A model generated the notes under the pieces. It saw only the letters and a list, made by a program, of their open reading frames with translations, had not been told where the DNA came from and did no database searches. The position numbers were made by a program, and so were the translations under genes. Positions 34,768 to 42,726 of a DNA stretch of 64,000 bases are shown one piece after another; within the stretch, counting starts at the first letter, position 1; the number at the start of each line of letters is the position of its first letter. Source of the stretch: Prevotella sp. E15-22 (GTDB lineage: Bacteria > Bacteroidota > Bacteroidia > Bacteroidales > Bacteroidaceae); NCBI RefSeq assembly GCF_023204875.1, contig NZ_CP096247.1:806001-870000 (forward strand). Reading direction: 5' to 3'.

Positions 34768-35727
34768 TTACGCCCCTTTCTCTTTCATACATACTTCCAA
34801 AACTTCCTTCGCATCTCGTTGTAATGTCTTGGCCCATCGCAGCCCTTCCCCATGGTCACCATAAGCTATAATGTTGACATCTGTTTGTATAACAATGCTG
34901 ATAATCTTTATTGCATCGTCATATTTGCCATTATGATACAGGGCATTAGCATAGTCGTAAGCCACTAGCATGTCTGCGGGTTCCTGCTCATAGGCCTCTT
35001 CTGCATATCGTAACGATTCGGCATATCTCTTCATGTCTGCCAGATGTTCTGTGAGGAGTGTCTTAAGGTAATACTCACGTGGGAACTCGCGACTTTTTCT
35101 TTTCAGGTATGACACCAAAGCCTGCTCGTCAGATTTCTTCTTGGCGAGCATTCTGTTTATCCTATTCCACTGCTTTGGAGGTACCCAACCAATATCATCA
35201 TCCTCTGAGGAGGAGTCTGGTATAGTACAATAGGTGAGCCTTAAAAGAAATTCCTTCGTTTCTTTCAGGGTGAAATCACTCTCCAAACCTTTTCGCCTGC
35301 AAGCAAGGTGCTTTTCCATCTCTTCCTTCGCCTCTGCCATTCTATCAAGAGAATCGAGACATATTGCCTTATAGAATCTGGCATCATTCATCACGGATTG
35401 AGCCCATTTGATGCCCCATCCCTTATCAGCCACAGATGTTATGTCTGCACAGAGTAATTTGTCCCATACTTCGATTGATGCGGAGTTATCTTCTAATGAC
35501 CACAGGATTTTTCCCAACGTAAAGAGCATTAACGGATAGTCTGAGTCAATCTCTTTTGCTTTCATCGCAAAAGTCAGAGCCTCCTCGTCTTTTCCGAGGT
35601 TCCACAGTACGTTCGCCATTTGCGTGAGCAGATAGACATTATCCGGCTCTGTCTGCAGAGCCTTCTTCAGAAGTCGTTTTGCCTTCGCGAATTCTTTATG
35701 TTTTATCAATGTAACGAGTTCTTTCAT
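34768..35727 (-). CDS. TPR-repeat protein of unknown function
   Basis: A 319-residue cytosolic protein with tetratricopeptide-like helical repeats at the N-terminus (about residues 1-90; AKRLLKKALQTEPDNVYLLT, LGKDEEALTFAMKAKEID) and C-terminus (about 235-300; RYAESLRYAEEAYEQEPADM). A GTG one codon upstream (35730) overlaps the preceding TGA stop; the ATG at 35727 shares one base with it. It is third gene of a coupled operon with an immunity-like protein and an AlbA_2 ATPase. It is probably a protein-binding scaffold. Confidence 0.75.
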   Translation of the reverse strand: MKELVTLIKHKEFAKAKRLLKKALQTEPDNVYLLTQMANVLWNLGKDEEALTFAMKAKEIDSDYPLMLFTLGKILWSLEDNSASIEVWDKLLCADITSVADKGWGIKWAQSVMNDARFYKAICLDSLDRMAEAKEEMEKHLACRRKGLESDFTLKETKEFLLRLTYCTIPDSSSEDDDIGWVPPKQWNRINRMLAKKKSDEQALVSYLKRKSREFPREYYLKTLLTEHLADMKRYAESLRYAEEAYEQEPADMLVAYDYANALYHNGKYDDAIKIISIVIQTDVNIIAYGDHGEGLRWAKTLQRDAKEVLEVCMKEKGA

Positions 35728-36332
35728 CACTTATCTATCTTCAGTTTTATCAATTCATCACATGCATTTTCTATATCAGCAAAAGCTTCAGAAGACGAAA
35801 TATCCAATCCCATTGTCTCCCTTAGAATCCCAATCAAGCACTTCCGTAGTTCATCCTTTGATTGTAAACTCGATTCTATTAAATCAACGTAATTGATATA
35901 CTCATCTTTTGCAATATCCTCAGGAACGCCTATTGGATTCCATTTTGTAAGAAATGAAAGAATTGCTTGTTTTGTTTCTATTTTCCTCCACAATTCTTCA
36001 AAGACAGCTTTATCTATGTACTGAACGTCAAAGTAATCTTCGTAATTTTGAAGAGTAAAGTCATTGTCCACCCAGTATCCGAGATTCTTTTGGAAAGGAC
36101 CTAAGACAATAACATGTCCATCCTTGTTCAAACCTATCTCACGGTTGGTATAATCATTCTCTTCGTCATACTCAATAAACCATGTTTCGACATCATCGTA
36201 TTTGGTGTCGAAATCAGGATTGGCCTTGGGAATAAACTTCTCCAAAAGCCATACAAGTATTTTTTCAAGAGCAGAGGTTTTGGTACTCTCCTTTCCCTCT
36301 TCTGAGGGTATTTTAAACTTCAGGTACTTCAT
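35727..36332 (-). CDS. Uncharacterised protein, immunity-like context
   Basis: A 201-residue soluble protein. The middle (WFIEYDEENDYTNREIGLNK...GPFQKNLGYW, about 50-85) resembles small polymorphic-toxin immunity proteins of the DUF6881 kind; the C-terminal part (WNPIGVPEDIAKDEYINYVD, about 130-150) resembles DUF1871. Both are tentative. ATGA overlaps at both ends couple its translation to the AlbA_2 gene before and the TPR gene after. Confidence 0.7.
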   Translation of the reverse strand: MKYLKFKIPSEEGKESTKTSALEKILVWLLEKFIPKANPDFDTKYDDVETWFIEYDEENDYTNREIGLNKDGHVIVLGPFQKNLGYWVDNDFTLQNYEDYFDVQYIDKAVFEELWRKIETKQAILSFLTKWNPIGVPEDIAKDEYINYVDLIESSLQSKDELRKCLIGILRETMGLDISSSEAFADIENACDELIKLKIDK

Positions 36333-37795
36333 AATCTCCCATCAGACTTTTTCCATTCCATAGCAAGATCTGTAAGACGGTACTTCTGATCTGGCCTTTT
36401 GGGTTGATTGGGATATTTACGTTCTATACTGCCGTCTGCAAGTGCAGGAGTAATATAACTATCCTGAATGGTTTTACGTCTTACAATGCCACATAAATTC
36501 ATAATCTCTTGTACACCAATATACTCGCTGCTCATTACGGAAATCAATTTTTCTACTTGGGCGGTACTTGGGCGGTACTTGGGCGGTACTTGGGCGGCAC
36601 TTGGGCGGTCGAACTCATTTTCTGAAGTCCACTCTGCCATCAAAGTAGTCTTTAGAATGAAGGCATCGGCATGGAATGATGGGATAGCGCAACCTTTTGT
36701 TTCCAACTCATTACAGATACGGTCAATACCCTCGCCAAACTCCTTGACATACTTGTAAGCCTTAAGGTATTGGGCAATTTTGGGATTGCGAGAGAAATGG
36801 GTATGACGAATGTTGTCTGGTCGCACCAGCCCAGGTAAATCGCCAGGAGTCTCGAAAACGATACGGTCGTCGAACATCTTTATTTGAATCTCAGTTCCCT
36901 TGATGTTGTAGGCTCTGTGGCAACAACTATTAACCACCATCTCTTGTATGGCATACTTTGAATAGTTGCGACGAGTGACGAACTGTCCATGTTCACCAAG
37001 GAAGGAATGTTCGCGAACCTGTGTCTCCAGATAGTCAATCGTGCTTCTTACTTGCTGAAGAATAGCTCCTTCAAACGTCACATCTTTGACTACGTTCATT
37101 TCCCTGCCAACTTTTTCCTCTTTCCCCTCGTAGCGGATGAAACGGGTACGGGCACGAGGGAAGAAACGTTGTGGATTCTTTCCAAAGAGAAGGATGCAGG
37201 CTGTACTTATCTTCTGTTGTCCATCTATCTCTGCCACAAAATCATTATTCTCTCTAAGAAACTCCATGCCCGACTTTCCATAGCCAATGACACTCATGTA
37301 ATCATTGACGAGGTTCATGTCTATATCATCCATCGTGGCACCATAAACGTCCTTGTCTTCGTAGTAGCGTTCCCCTTTGTCATAGAGAAGTTGCATGCGC
37401 TCATCGAAGCTAAGTTTCTTACTTTTGTCACCTACACGCATAAAGCACTCGTCAGCCTGATTGGTATGAAGCTGGCTGCTTGCAGGAATATGCATAAGCA
37501 GAATGCGATTCTCCTTACCACTATGGTCCGTGCAAGGCAGATACTCGCACTTCACTTTGACAGACGGGTTGCAGAAGTCGAAAGGAACGCGAAGCAACTC
37601 ATTCAGTCGTTCCTCATTCCCATCAATGCCTTCTACTCTTCGTGTTTTGTCAGAAACACCAATAGCAAGTACGCCACCATCTGCATTAGCCATAGCCACA
37701 ATTGGTATTGCCAATGCTTTGGGGTCAATCTGAATGCTCTTACAGTCGAATGTCTGAGATTCCTTGCGTGCCTGTATTTCTTCTATTGTCTTCAT
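36329..37795 (-). CDS. AlbA_2/Schlafen-type ATP-binding protein with coding minisatellite
   Basis: A 488-residue protein. N-terminal AlbA_2 domain (about 1-130; ESQTFDCKS, AMANADGGVLAIGVSD), a C-terminal ATP-binding domain (about 260-390; YAIQEMVVNSCCHRAY, FGEGIDRICNEL), then a linker and a winged-helix region (about 415-488). Such proteins are putative regulators or defence-associated factors. The linker DNA is five copies of an 11-bp unit (36555-36609) read through all three frames (RPSAAQVPPKYRPSTAQV). A change in copy number not divisible by three would truncate the winged helix. It is first of a coupled three-gene operon. Confidence 0.85.
   Translation of the reverse strand: MKTIEEIQARKESQTFDCKSIQIDPKALAIPIVAMANADGGVLAIGVSDKTRRVEGIDGNEERLNELLRVPFDFCNPSVKVKCEYLPCTDHSGKENRILLMHIPASSQLHTNQADECFMRVGDKSKKLSFDERMQLLYDKGERYYEDKDVYGATMDDIDMNLVNDYMSVIGYGKSGMEFLRENNDFVAEIDGQQKISTACILLFGKNPQRFFPRARTRFIRYEGKEEKVGREMNVVKDVTFEGAILQQVRSTIDYLETQVREHSFLGEHGQFVTRRNYSKYAIQEMVVNSCCHRAYNIKGTEIQIKMFDDRIVFETPGDLPGLVRPDNIRHTHFSRNPKIAQYLKAYKYVKEFGEGIDRICNELETKGCAIPSFHADAFILKTTLMAEWTSENEFDRPSAAQVPPKYRPSTAQVEKLISVMSSEYIGVQEIMNLCGIVRRKTIQDSYITPALADGSIERKYPNQPKRPDQKYRLTDLAMEWKKSDGRL
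36555..36609 (-). repeat. Coding tandem repeat, 5 x 11 bp
   Basis: Unit ACTTGGGCGGT on the plus strand; five contiguous copies with one substitution in the fourth. The unit length is not a multiple of three, so slippage causes frameshifts. Confidence 0.9.
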
Positions 37796-37863
37796 TTAAA
37801 CTGTTTTCTCTTGATCAAAGGGGAGATTCTTATGATTAATTAATCGCTTTTGATTAGCAAATG

Positions 37864-37871
37864 CAAAGGTA
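37864..37871 (-). promoter_or_regulatory. -7 box of the AlbA_2 operon
   Basis: TACCTTTG on the minus strand, 68 nt before the start. The ~48 bp beginning here resembles the promoter region at 40664-40711. Confidence 0.55.
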
Positions 37872-37915
37872 CATATTTTTTATCTATTAGAGAAATTTTT
37901 ATTTAAGAAGTTCGT

Positions 37916-37955
37916 AAATCGTTAAACTACATGTTCTTTCTTTGTTTCTATAGGC
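37916..37955. repeat. Partial copy of the array A leader
   Basis: AAATCGTTAAACTACA (37916-37931) is identical to 3220-3235. It is followed by TTTGTTTCTATA, like the second half of an array A unit. Confidence 0.65.
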
Positions 37956-38072
37956 GGAGATCAGGGGCATCTGTCCCGACTGTGCATGATGAAAGACTGC
38001 TATGTCTGATTGCCAGAAATCAAATAGTATCTGTCCCTATGATCTTCAAAAGGAAACTTGTGTTTTCTTTTT

Positions 38073-38160
38073 ATGATGTTTACGAGTGGTAAATATGATG
38101 TTTACGAGTGGTAAATATGATGTTTACGTGTGGTAAATATGATAGTTACATGTGAAAAGT
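38073..38160. repeat. 22-bp tandem palindromic array B
   Basis: Four contiguous 22-bp units: 38073-38094 and 38095-38116 (identical), 38117-38138 (one change), 38139-38160 (diverged). The core TTTACGAGTGGTAAA is an inverted repeat TTTAC/GTAAA. No gene is supported in 37796-38242. Confidence 0.8.
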
Positions 38161-38170
38161 ATCATCAATA

Positions 38171-38275
38171 CAGATATACAGATATACAGATGAAATTTAA
38201 AAATTCTACGCGTACATGCGTGCGCATGTACGCGAATAACTCTTAGAAAACATCTGTATCATCTGTATCTGTATG
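38171..38275. repeat. Nested palindrome with CAGATA-type iterons
   Basis: A perfect 26-bp palindrome (CGCGTACATGCG at 38209-38220, CGCATGTACGCG at 38223-38234, centre TG) is flanked on the left by tandem CAGATATA units (38171-38192) and on the right by tandem ATCTGTAT units (38251-38275) in inverted orientation. The A+T-rich block ATTTAAAAATTCT (38195-38207) recurs at 40768-40780 and 42344-42356. Confidence 0.7.
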
Positions 38276-38341
38276 TTTGGTCTCCTGCGCTATGATGCTG
38301 CGAATTACTGTGGCAAGTGCGGTAAGCTGCTGTTTTGTCAT
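38243..38341 (-). CDS. Possible 32-residue small protein
   Basis: An ATG frame encodes MTKQQLTALATVIRSIIAQE followed by a Thr/Asp-rich tail formed by the ATCTGTAT repeats. The first 20 residues look like an amphipathic helix. No promoter is seen. It may be a real small protein, or a leftover of a mobile element's gene. Confidence 0.25.
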   Translation of the reverse strand: MTKQQLTALATVIRSIIAQETKHTDTDDTDVF

Positions 38342-38492
38342 TGTCTAAGTTTTGTTAATTTGATTTTTAATATTTTTTCGATGTGCGAAATTAATAATTA
38401 TTTTTGTGAGTATCTGACATAAGTGACACACAAAGCTAAAAAATGCGAGACAAAACGTAAACAATTAAGATTTTTTTAATGGTTTTCGAAGA

Positions 38493-39035
38493 TCAAACAA
38501 AAGCCCACAATGGATTATTCTTGACCGTGTCTTTTCCAAGTTCCACACAATAGGCATGAAGCTGCAAAAAGGAGAAAAAGTCATCAGCAATAATCTCTGC
38601 ATCTTCATATATGCCTTCGTTGCAATAAACAAACTTACCCTTGTTCTCACCTTGCAAGACAACGGAAATGGTTGAATCCTCTATGACATAACTTTCCATG
38701 ATTACCAGATTCTCACCAAAGCAAAGGTTGTCGGTCTGAGTATCCAATCCGACAAACCATACATCTTCAGAGTCATTATCCAAACTTTTGAATGAATATA
38801 AAAAACTCAGAAGGTCTGAATCCAGCCTAGTCAGACAATCCACCGCCTGCTTCTTTTCTTTTTCAGCAGAATTAACTGACACAGAGGGTTCCAACACCCA
38901 ACCATGTTTAGTGAGTGTATCCAAATAGCGCTTCAAAAAAATCTCCTTTTCTTCTTTAGTCTGAGGTAAAGGGATACGTTCTAAAGGTTTTGAAGTGTTA
39001 GTGTGACCAAATATCTTTTTAAACAAACTAATCAT
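38493..39035 (-). CDS. Uncharacterised protein, possibly SMI1/KNR4-like
   Basis: A 180-residue soluble, acidic protein. The N-terminal 60 residues are charged and helical; the rest (DVWFVGLDTQ, then GKFVYCNEGIYEDAEIIADD and FFSFL) weakly recalls SUKH-type immunity proteins. The evidence is only pattern-level. It may be the last gene of a loose operon with 39122-40123 and 40205-40636 on the same strand; no own promoter box was found. The codon usage is more A+T-rich than the housekeeping genes nearby. Confidence 0.7.
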   Translation of the reverse strand: MISLFKKIFGHTNTSKPLERIPLPQTKEEKEIFLKRYLDTLTKHGWVLEPSVSVNSAEKEKKQAVDCLTRLDSDLLSFLYSFKSLDNDSEDVWFVGLDTQTDNLCFGENLVIMESYVIEDSTISVVLQGENKGKFVYCNEGIYEDAEIIADDFFSFLQLHAYCVELGKDTVKNNPLWAFV

Positions 39036-39092
39036 AATTCAATTATTTACCATTTACCAAACAACGTTATTAATCTCTATCCAACAAACAAA

Positions 39093-39116
39093 TCAGGGGG
39101 ACCTGTCCCGCTGATC
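39093..39116 (-). terminator. Palindromic hairpin, possible terminator
   Basis: ATCAGGGGGAC/GTCCCGCTGAT form a 24-bp near-perfect palindrome directly after the 39122 stop; the minus strand continues TTTGTTTGTT. A related block is at 37960-37978, so it could instead be a dispersed repeat. Confidence 0.45.
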
Positions 39117-39121
39117 TTGTT

Positions 39122-40123
39122 TTAAGTACCTTGGATACGAAGTCTTCGTACTTTCTCTATCAGTCCTTCTGGAAAACCTTCAACTGTTTTTATACGTGAC
39201 TTGTGGATATATCCAACACTCTGCGTGGACTTTTGAAAATATACCGGATACCAGTCTGTTTCAGGCATTAACGTGAAGAAGAAAATTTCATTGGTCGAAA
39301 TCTTTGCAACTATTTCCGAGTTCTTATTCGGCTCTTTTCGAATATTCACATATCCATCTGGATCATTGATTATTGCAGGAAATTTAAGCTGAAGGGTGTC
39401 TGGTCGTAAAGTCCATCGACTTTGTTTTTCAGCTTTCCATCCTTCATCTGTACCCTCCAAAAATGCGTTTATATATGACTGCCAACCAAAATCCGAATAT
39501 TTCTTGTCAGGAGAAAATTCTGCAGAGCCGATATCGAGATCATCGCTATCAGGAATACGACAAGTGCCCCATCTGCATTTTTGCTCTCCATATTTCTTTG
39601 AATAAAATGTTCCCATAAATTGATTGTTACAATATGGGTCACTCCATTCAAGACCAATATCATTGAATACCGCCTGACCATTCCGAAGGAAGAATGTAGA
39701 AATCATCTCACCTTTAATCTGCTCTTCAGAGTTGATTGTTTTAAGATTCCATTCAGAAGATAAACCATATATTTGAGTGCCATTTTGTGGAAGAGGTTCT
39801 TCGTCTACTTGATATTCTTTAGAAAGCATAACGATGTCCTCGCGAACACGTATTTGTCCGACATAGTTTGAAATCTGGTCTTTAACACGATACTTTCCCC
39901 AAACATCATATAGAAGAGTATCCTTTTCACTCATCTTGATGCTGTCTATCAAAAAGTAAAAGCGTTGATAGTTCTCACCAACATACCCATAAACTAGTTC
40001 CTGATAACTAGTCCATACTGCAGAAAAATCCATAGGTTCCTTGTTCTTGCAGTCATGCGAACTTCCTACACAAGAGACGGTCATATACGTAGTTACTAAT
40101 ATAAATAAATATTTTATTTTCAT
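39122..40123 (-). CDS. Lipoprotein with C-terminal bacterial SH3 domain
   Basis: A 333-residue lipoprotein: MKIKYLFILVTTYMTVSC carries a lipobox. Residues about 25-240 match no family I know. About 250-310 (DPDGYVNIRKEPNKNSEIVA) is an SH3b domain, usually binding cell-wall peptides or used as an extracellular module. It lies in the accessory region, 81 bp after a small secreted protein gene. Confidence 0.78.
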   Translation of the reverse strand: MKIKYLFILVTTYMTVSCVGSSHDCKNKEPMDFSAVWTSYQELVYGYVGENYQRFYFLIDSIKMSEKDTLLYDVWGKYRVKDQISNYVGQIRVREDIVMLSKEYQVDEEPLPQNGTQIYGLSSEWNLKTINSEEQIKGEMISTFFLRNGQAVFNDIGLEWSDPYCNNQFMGTFYSKKYGEQKCRWGTCRIPDSDDLDIGSAEFSPDKKYSDFGWQSYINAFLEGTDEGWKAEKQSRWTLRPDTLQLKFPAIINDPDGYVNIRKEPNKNSEIVAKISTNEIFFFTLMPETDWYPVYFQKSTQSVGYIHKSRIKTVEGFPEGLIEKVRRLRIQGT

Positions 40124-40204
40124 TTTATATACTAATATCGATAATTACTAGAACAGTTCTTTGATTCTTCAAGAAATATTCAAAAGCTTGTGGGAAGCAG
40201 GTAC

Positions 40205-40636
40205 TTACCAACTACAATTTCCCACGAAGGATAGACTCAGTTTCTTTTTATTGTTATCCTTTAGCGTGAGAATCCCTTTTACTTCAGAGTCCTCTCCATG
40301 ATTCTTACTCTGTTTGCGAGTTATTTTCACTTTAAGGGTGTAGTTGTTGTTCCTATACCAATATGTATTTTTCTTGTTGGTTACAAGAGTAAACTCTTCT
40401 AGATGATGATTAACAACCATGTAGGCAGTATTTGCCAGATCATTTACCATTATATAACCTTCATTTTGAACAGAGTCTGGATATCTGTAAAAAACACAGC
40501 ATCCACCATCTATCTCTGAAGGGATAGAGTTGAAACTTTCGATTATGATTTTGTCATTCTTTTCCCCTTCTGCATACGAAGTTAGGGAGTATATTATTGA
40601 AAGACAAATTAAAAAAGGTAACTTAAAAATATCCAT
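40205..40636 (-). CDS. Small secreted protein of unknown function
   Basis: A 143-residue exported protein with a signal peptide (MDIFKLPFLICLSIIYSLTS). The mature part contains the block IPSEIDGGCCVFYRYPDSVQ and a beta-rich remainder (FTLVTNKKNTYWYRNNNYTL), a pattern I associate with short Bacteroidetes secreted orphans. Its promoter box is at 40664-40671. No function can be assigned. Confidence 0.72.
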   Translation of the reverse strand: MDIFKLPFLICLSIIYSLTSYAEGEKNDKIIIESFNSIPSEIDGGCCVFYRYPDSVQNEGYIMVNDLANTAYMVVNHHLEEFTLVTNKKNTYWYRNNNYTLKVKITRKQSKNHGEDSEVKGILTLKDNNKKKLSLSFVGNCSW

Positions 40637-40663
40637 TTCAGTTTAGTATTATCTTCTTGTATG

Positions 40664-40671
40664 CAAAAGTA
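40664..40671 (-). promoter_or_regulatory. -7 box of the 40636 gene
   Basis: TACTTTTG on the minus strand, 28 nt before the start. The following ~48 bp resemble the AlbA_2 operon promoter. Confidence 0.5.
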
Positions 40672-40750
40672 CATATTTTTTATTTATTATAGAAACTTTT
40701 GTTCAAGAAAATTGCAGAAATCAAAATTATTTCTACAAGGAGTAAATGTT

Positions 40751-40800
40751 ACAATAGCGCCTCTGAGATTTAAAAATTCTGAGCTAAAAATATTTTCTGT
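40751..40800. repeat. 50-bp direct repeat, left copy
   Basis: Matches 42327-42376 at 47 of 50 positions by reading. The two copies flank the BspA-like gene. Each contains GAGATTTAAAAATTCTGAG. Confidence 0.8.
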
Positions 40801-40886
40801 TCTTTTGTTACAAAGAGAGTAGTGTTAATGCTGTTTAATTTTGTTAATTGTTCTAAAATAATTCCTTTGACTCAGAATTATTATTT

Positions 40887-40894
40887 TATATTTG
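40887..40894 (+). promoter_or_regulatory. -7 box of the BspA-like gene
   Basis: TATATTTG 43 nt before the ATG, with TTTG at 40865-40868 as a likely -33 element. Confidence 0.6.
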
Positions 40895-40937
40895 CAACAG
40901 TTTTTTTCTAATATTAATAACCAAAAACAATTAACTT

Positions 40938-42311
40938 ATGAAAAAGGTATTGTTGCTCTTATTGCTAATGATACATGGTGTTGCCAATGCCCAAGAGCAT
41001 GAGCTTTTGGTGTCAGAAATAGAAAATAGTGGATGCATTTCGTATGCGCGAGGTTCAGAGGCCTCAAATCAGTCAACAATCATTCTTAAAAAAGACGGCA
41101 CAGATTTGCTGGTTGAACTACAGCATTACACTAGTAACTGTGGCACAAGAAGTTTCGACGTGTCGGCTCATTCAGAAAATGGTTGGAGTGGAGCTTCTTA
41201 TTCTGATTCAATAGTCGTAAGCGTTTCTCCAGTAATTCCTAACAGTCAAGACTGCACCTGTCCATTTAACGTGTCCTTTCGACTGCATGGCATTGAAGGA
41301 AACAAATTCTATTTAAATTGCTGGTGGTTCGACGGCTTGGTAGAACTGTCGGATTCTGAACCATTATCCTTAGAAGATAACACAAAGACTGTTTTGGTTG
41401 ATGGATTTAGATATCTGCTTAGACAGAACTATCAACAGGCCATACTGATGAGATACAATAATAATTCTAGAGGTGAACTGCGCATACCCCAAGAAGTGTC
41501 TTACGAAGATGTGAACTATTGCGTGAACGGTTATTCTTATGAAGCCTTTATGGGTAATAAATATGCGAAAAAGATGGTGATTCCACCCACCATCAAGGTA
41601 TTGAGCTATGGACTAAATGGCAATATGTATATCAATGCGTTCCAATCCTGCACAAGTCTTGATACAATTGAAGTGGAACCAGGCAATGCTGTCGTACAGT
41701 CTGTTGACGGCGTGATGTTTGACAAGAAGATGACGGCACTTTTAGCCTATCCAGCAGGCTCCACCCGTCAGTCATATGAAGTGCCAGAAGGAATTGTTAC
41801 CTTAGAGAATTTCGCCTTTGCTAATAGTAAACAGTTAAAGTCTGTTAGTCTTCCCAGTGGACTGAAATCTATTGATGCGCAGGCTTTCAGCGGATGTACC
41901 TCGTTGAAGAAACTTGATATACCAGAGAGTGTAAACAGAATCGAGGTGTATGCTTTTAATGGAACTAAGTTGGACGAGTTGTATATTCGTGGTGTTATTG
42001 ACTCTGCCTATATTACGAAGCCATCCAATCCGTATGAACCAACCATGTTTTCTGGCATGAATACCAGTACAAAACTCTATGTGCTCCCATCAGAAGTAGA
42101 TAAGTTCAAGGCTATTTATAGTGGCCCTGTTTTCCAACTTCCTTCTCCAGACGAAATAGAGGATATAGAAAGTACGTCAAACCAAACGGAAAAGAAGGGT
42201 GTGGCTTATGACCTCCAAGGTCGTCCCATAGAAAAGCATGCCAGTGGCGTTTATATTCAAAACAGAAAGAAGGTTCTTGTTAAGCCAGGTGAGGAACCGT
42301 GTGACGAATAG
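40938..42311 (+). CDS. BspA-like leucine-rich repeat secreted protein
   Basis: A 457-residue exported protein. The signal peptide (MKKVLLLLLLMIHGVANAQ) precedes an N-terminal beta domain (about 20-145) with several Cys, then LRR_5/BspA-type repeats (about 170-370; FAFANSKQLKSVSLPSGLKS, AFSGCTSLKKLDIPESVNRI). The C-terminal segment YDLQGRPIEKHASGVYI resembles the end of the PL11 protein and may direct secretion or surface attachment. The gene lies between 50-bp direct repeats, so it may be a mobile or duplicated cassette. BspA-like proteins often bind host or bacterial surfaces; the ligand is unknown. Confidence 0.85.
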   Translation: MKKVLLLLLLMIHGVANAQEHELLVSEIENSGCISYARGSEASNQSTIILKKDGTDLLVELQHYTSNCGTRSFDVSAHSENGWSGASYSDSIVVSVSPVIPNSQDCTCPFNVSFRLHGIEGNKFYLNCWWFDGLVELSDSEPLSLEDNTKTVLVDGFRYLLRQNYQQAILMRYNNNSRGELRIPQEVSYEDVNYCVNGYSYEAFMGNKYAKKMVIPPTIKVLSYGLNGNMYINAFQSCTSLDTIEVEPGNAVVQSVDGVMFDKKMTALLAYPAGSTRQSYEVPEGIVTLENFAFANSKQLKSVSLPSGLKSIDAQAFSGCTSLKKLDIPESVNRIEVYAFNGTKLDELYIRGVIDSAYITKPSNPYEPTMFSGMNTSTKLYVLPSEVDKFKAIYSGPVFQLPSPDEIEDIESTSNQTEKKGVAYDLQGRPIEKHASGVYIQNRKKVLVKPGEEPCDE

Positions 42312-42326
42312 TAATGAATAATCTTA

Positions 42327-42376
42327 ACAATAGCACCTCTGAGATTTAAAAATTCTGAGCCAAAAATTTTTTCTGT
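42327..42376. repeat. 50-bp direct repeat, right copy
   Basis: The partner of 40751-40800. Confidence 0.8.
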
Positions 42377-42488
42377 GCGTACAGGCGAAATATGAGAGAG
42401 TTCGTAAACAACTGAAAATGAGAGGCTTACGAAAATGGCTCGAAAAGTGTAAAGAATTAGAACGCAATCGAATATTCGTTTAGGTTGT

Positions 42489-42576
42489 AACGGAGCCTGA
42501 GTTACACTGCAACGGAGGCTGTTTTGCATGGTAAAACAGCCTCCGTTGGGTTGTAAAACAGCCTCCGTTGCATGGT
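42489..42576. repeat. 22-bp tandem array C with inverted cores
   Basis: Four contiguous 22-bp units: 42489-42510 (diverged), 42511-42532, 42533-42554, 42555-42576. The core AACGGAGGCTGTTTTG occurs forward in unit 2 and reversed in units 3 and 4, separated by 6-bp spacers (GCATGG, GGTTGT). The unit 2/unit 3 junction can form a 16-bp-stem hairpin. No gene is supported in 42377-42726. Confidence 0.8.
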
Positions 42577-42726
42577 GAAATCGATAGGGGTCCTCCGAAA
42601 GGTCGTTTTTGACCCATTTTTGCGTTCTAGTTTGCATTTTTTCAGAACCCTGTTTTTTGGCACTATTTCTTTACATTGTATACCCGTAGGGATGGGCTTA
42701 TACTTAGGCACCAAACAAGATAAACC

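Noticed and set aside
35727-36332. Firm assignment as toxin immunity protein
   Set aside because: Only weak pattern similarity, and no recognisable toxin gene nearby; kept as uncharacterised.
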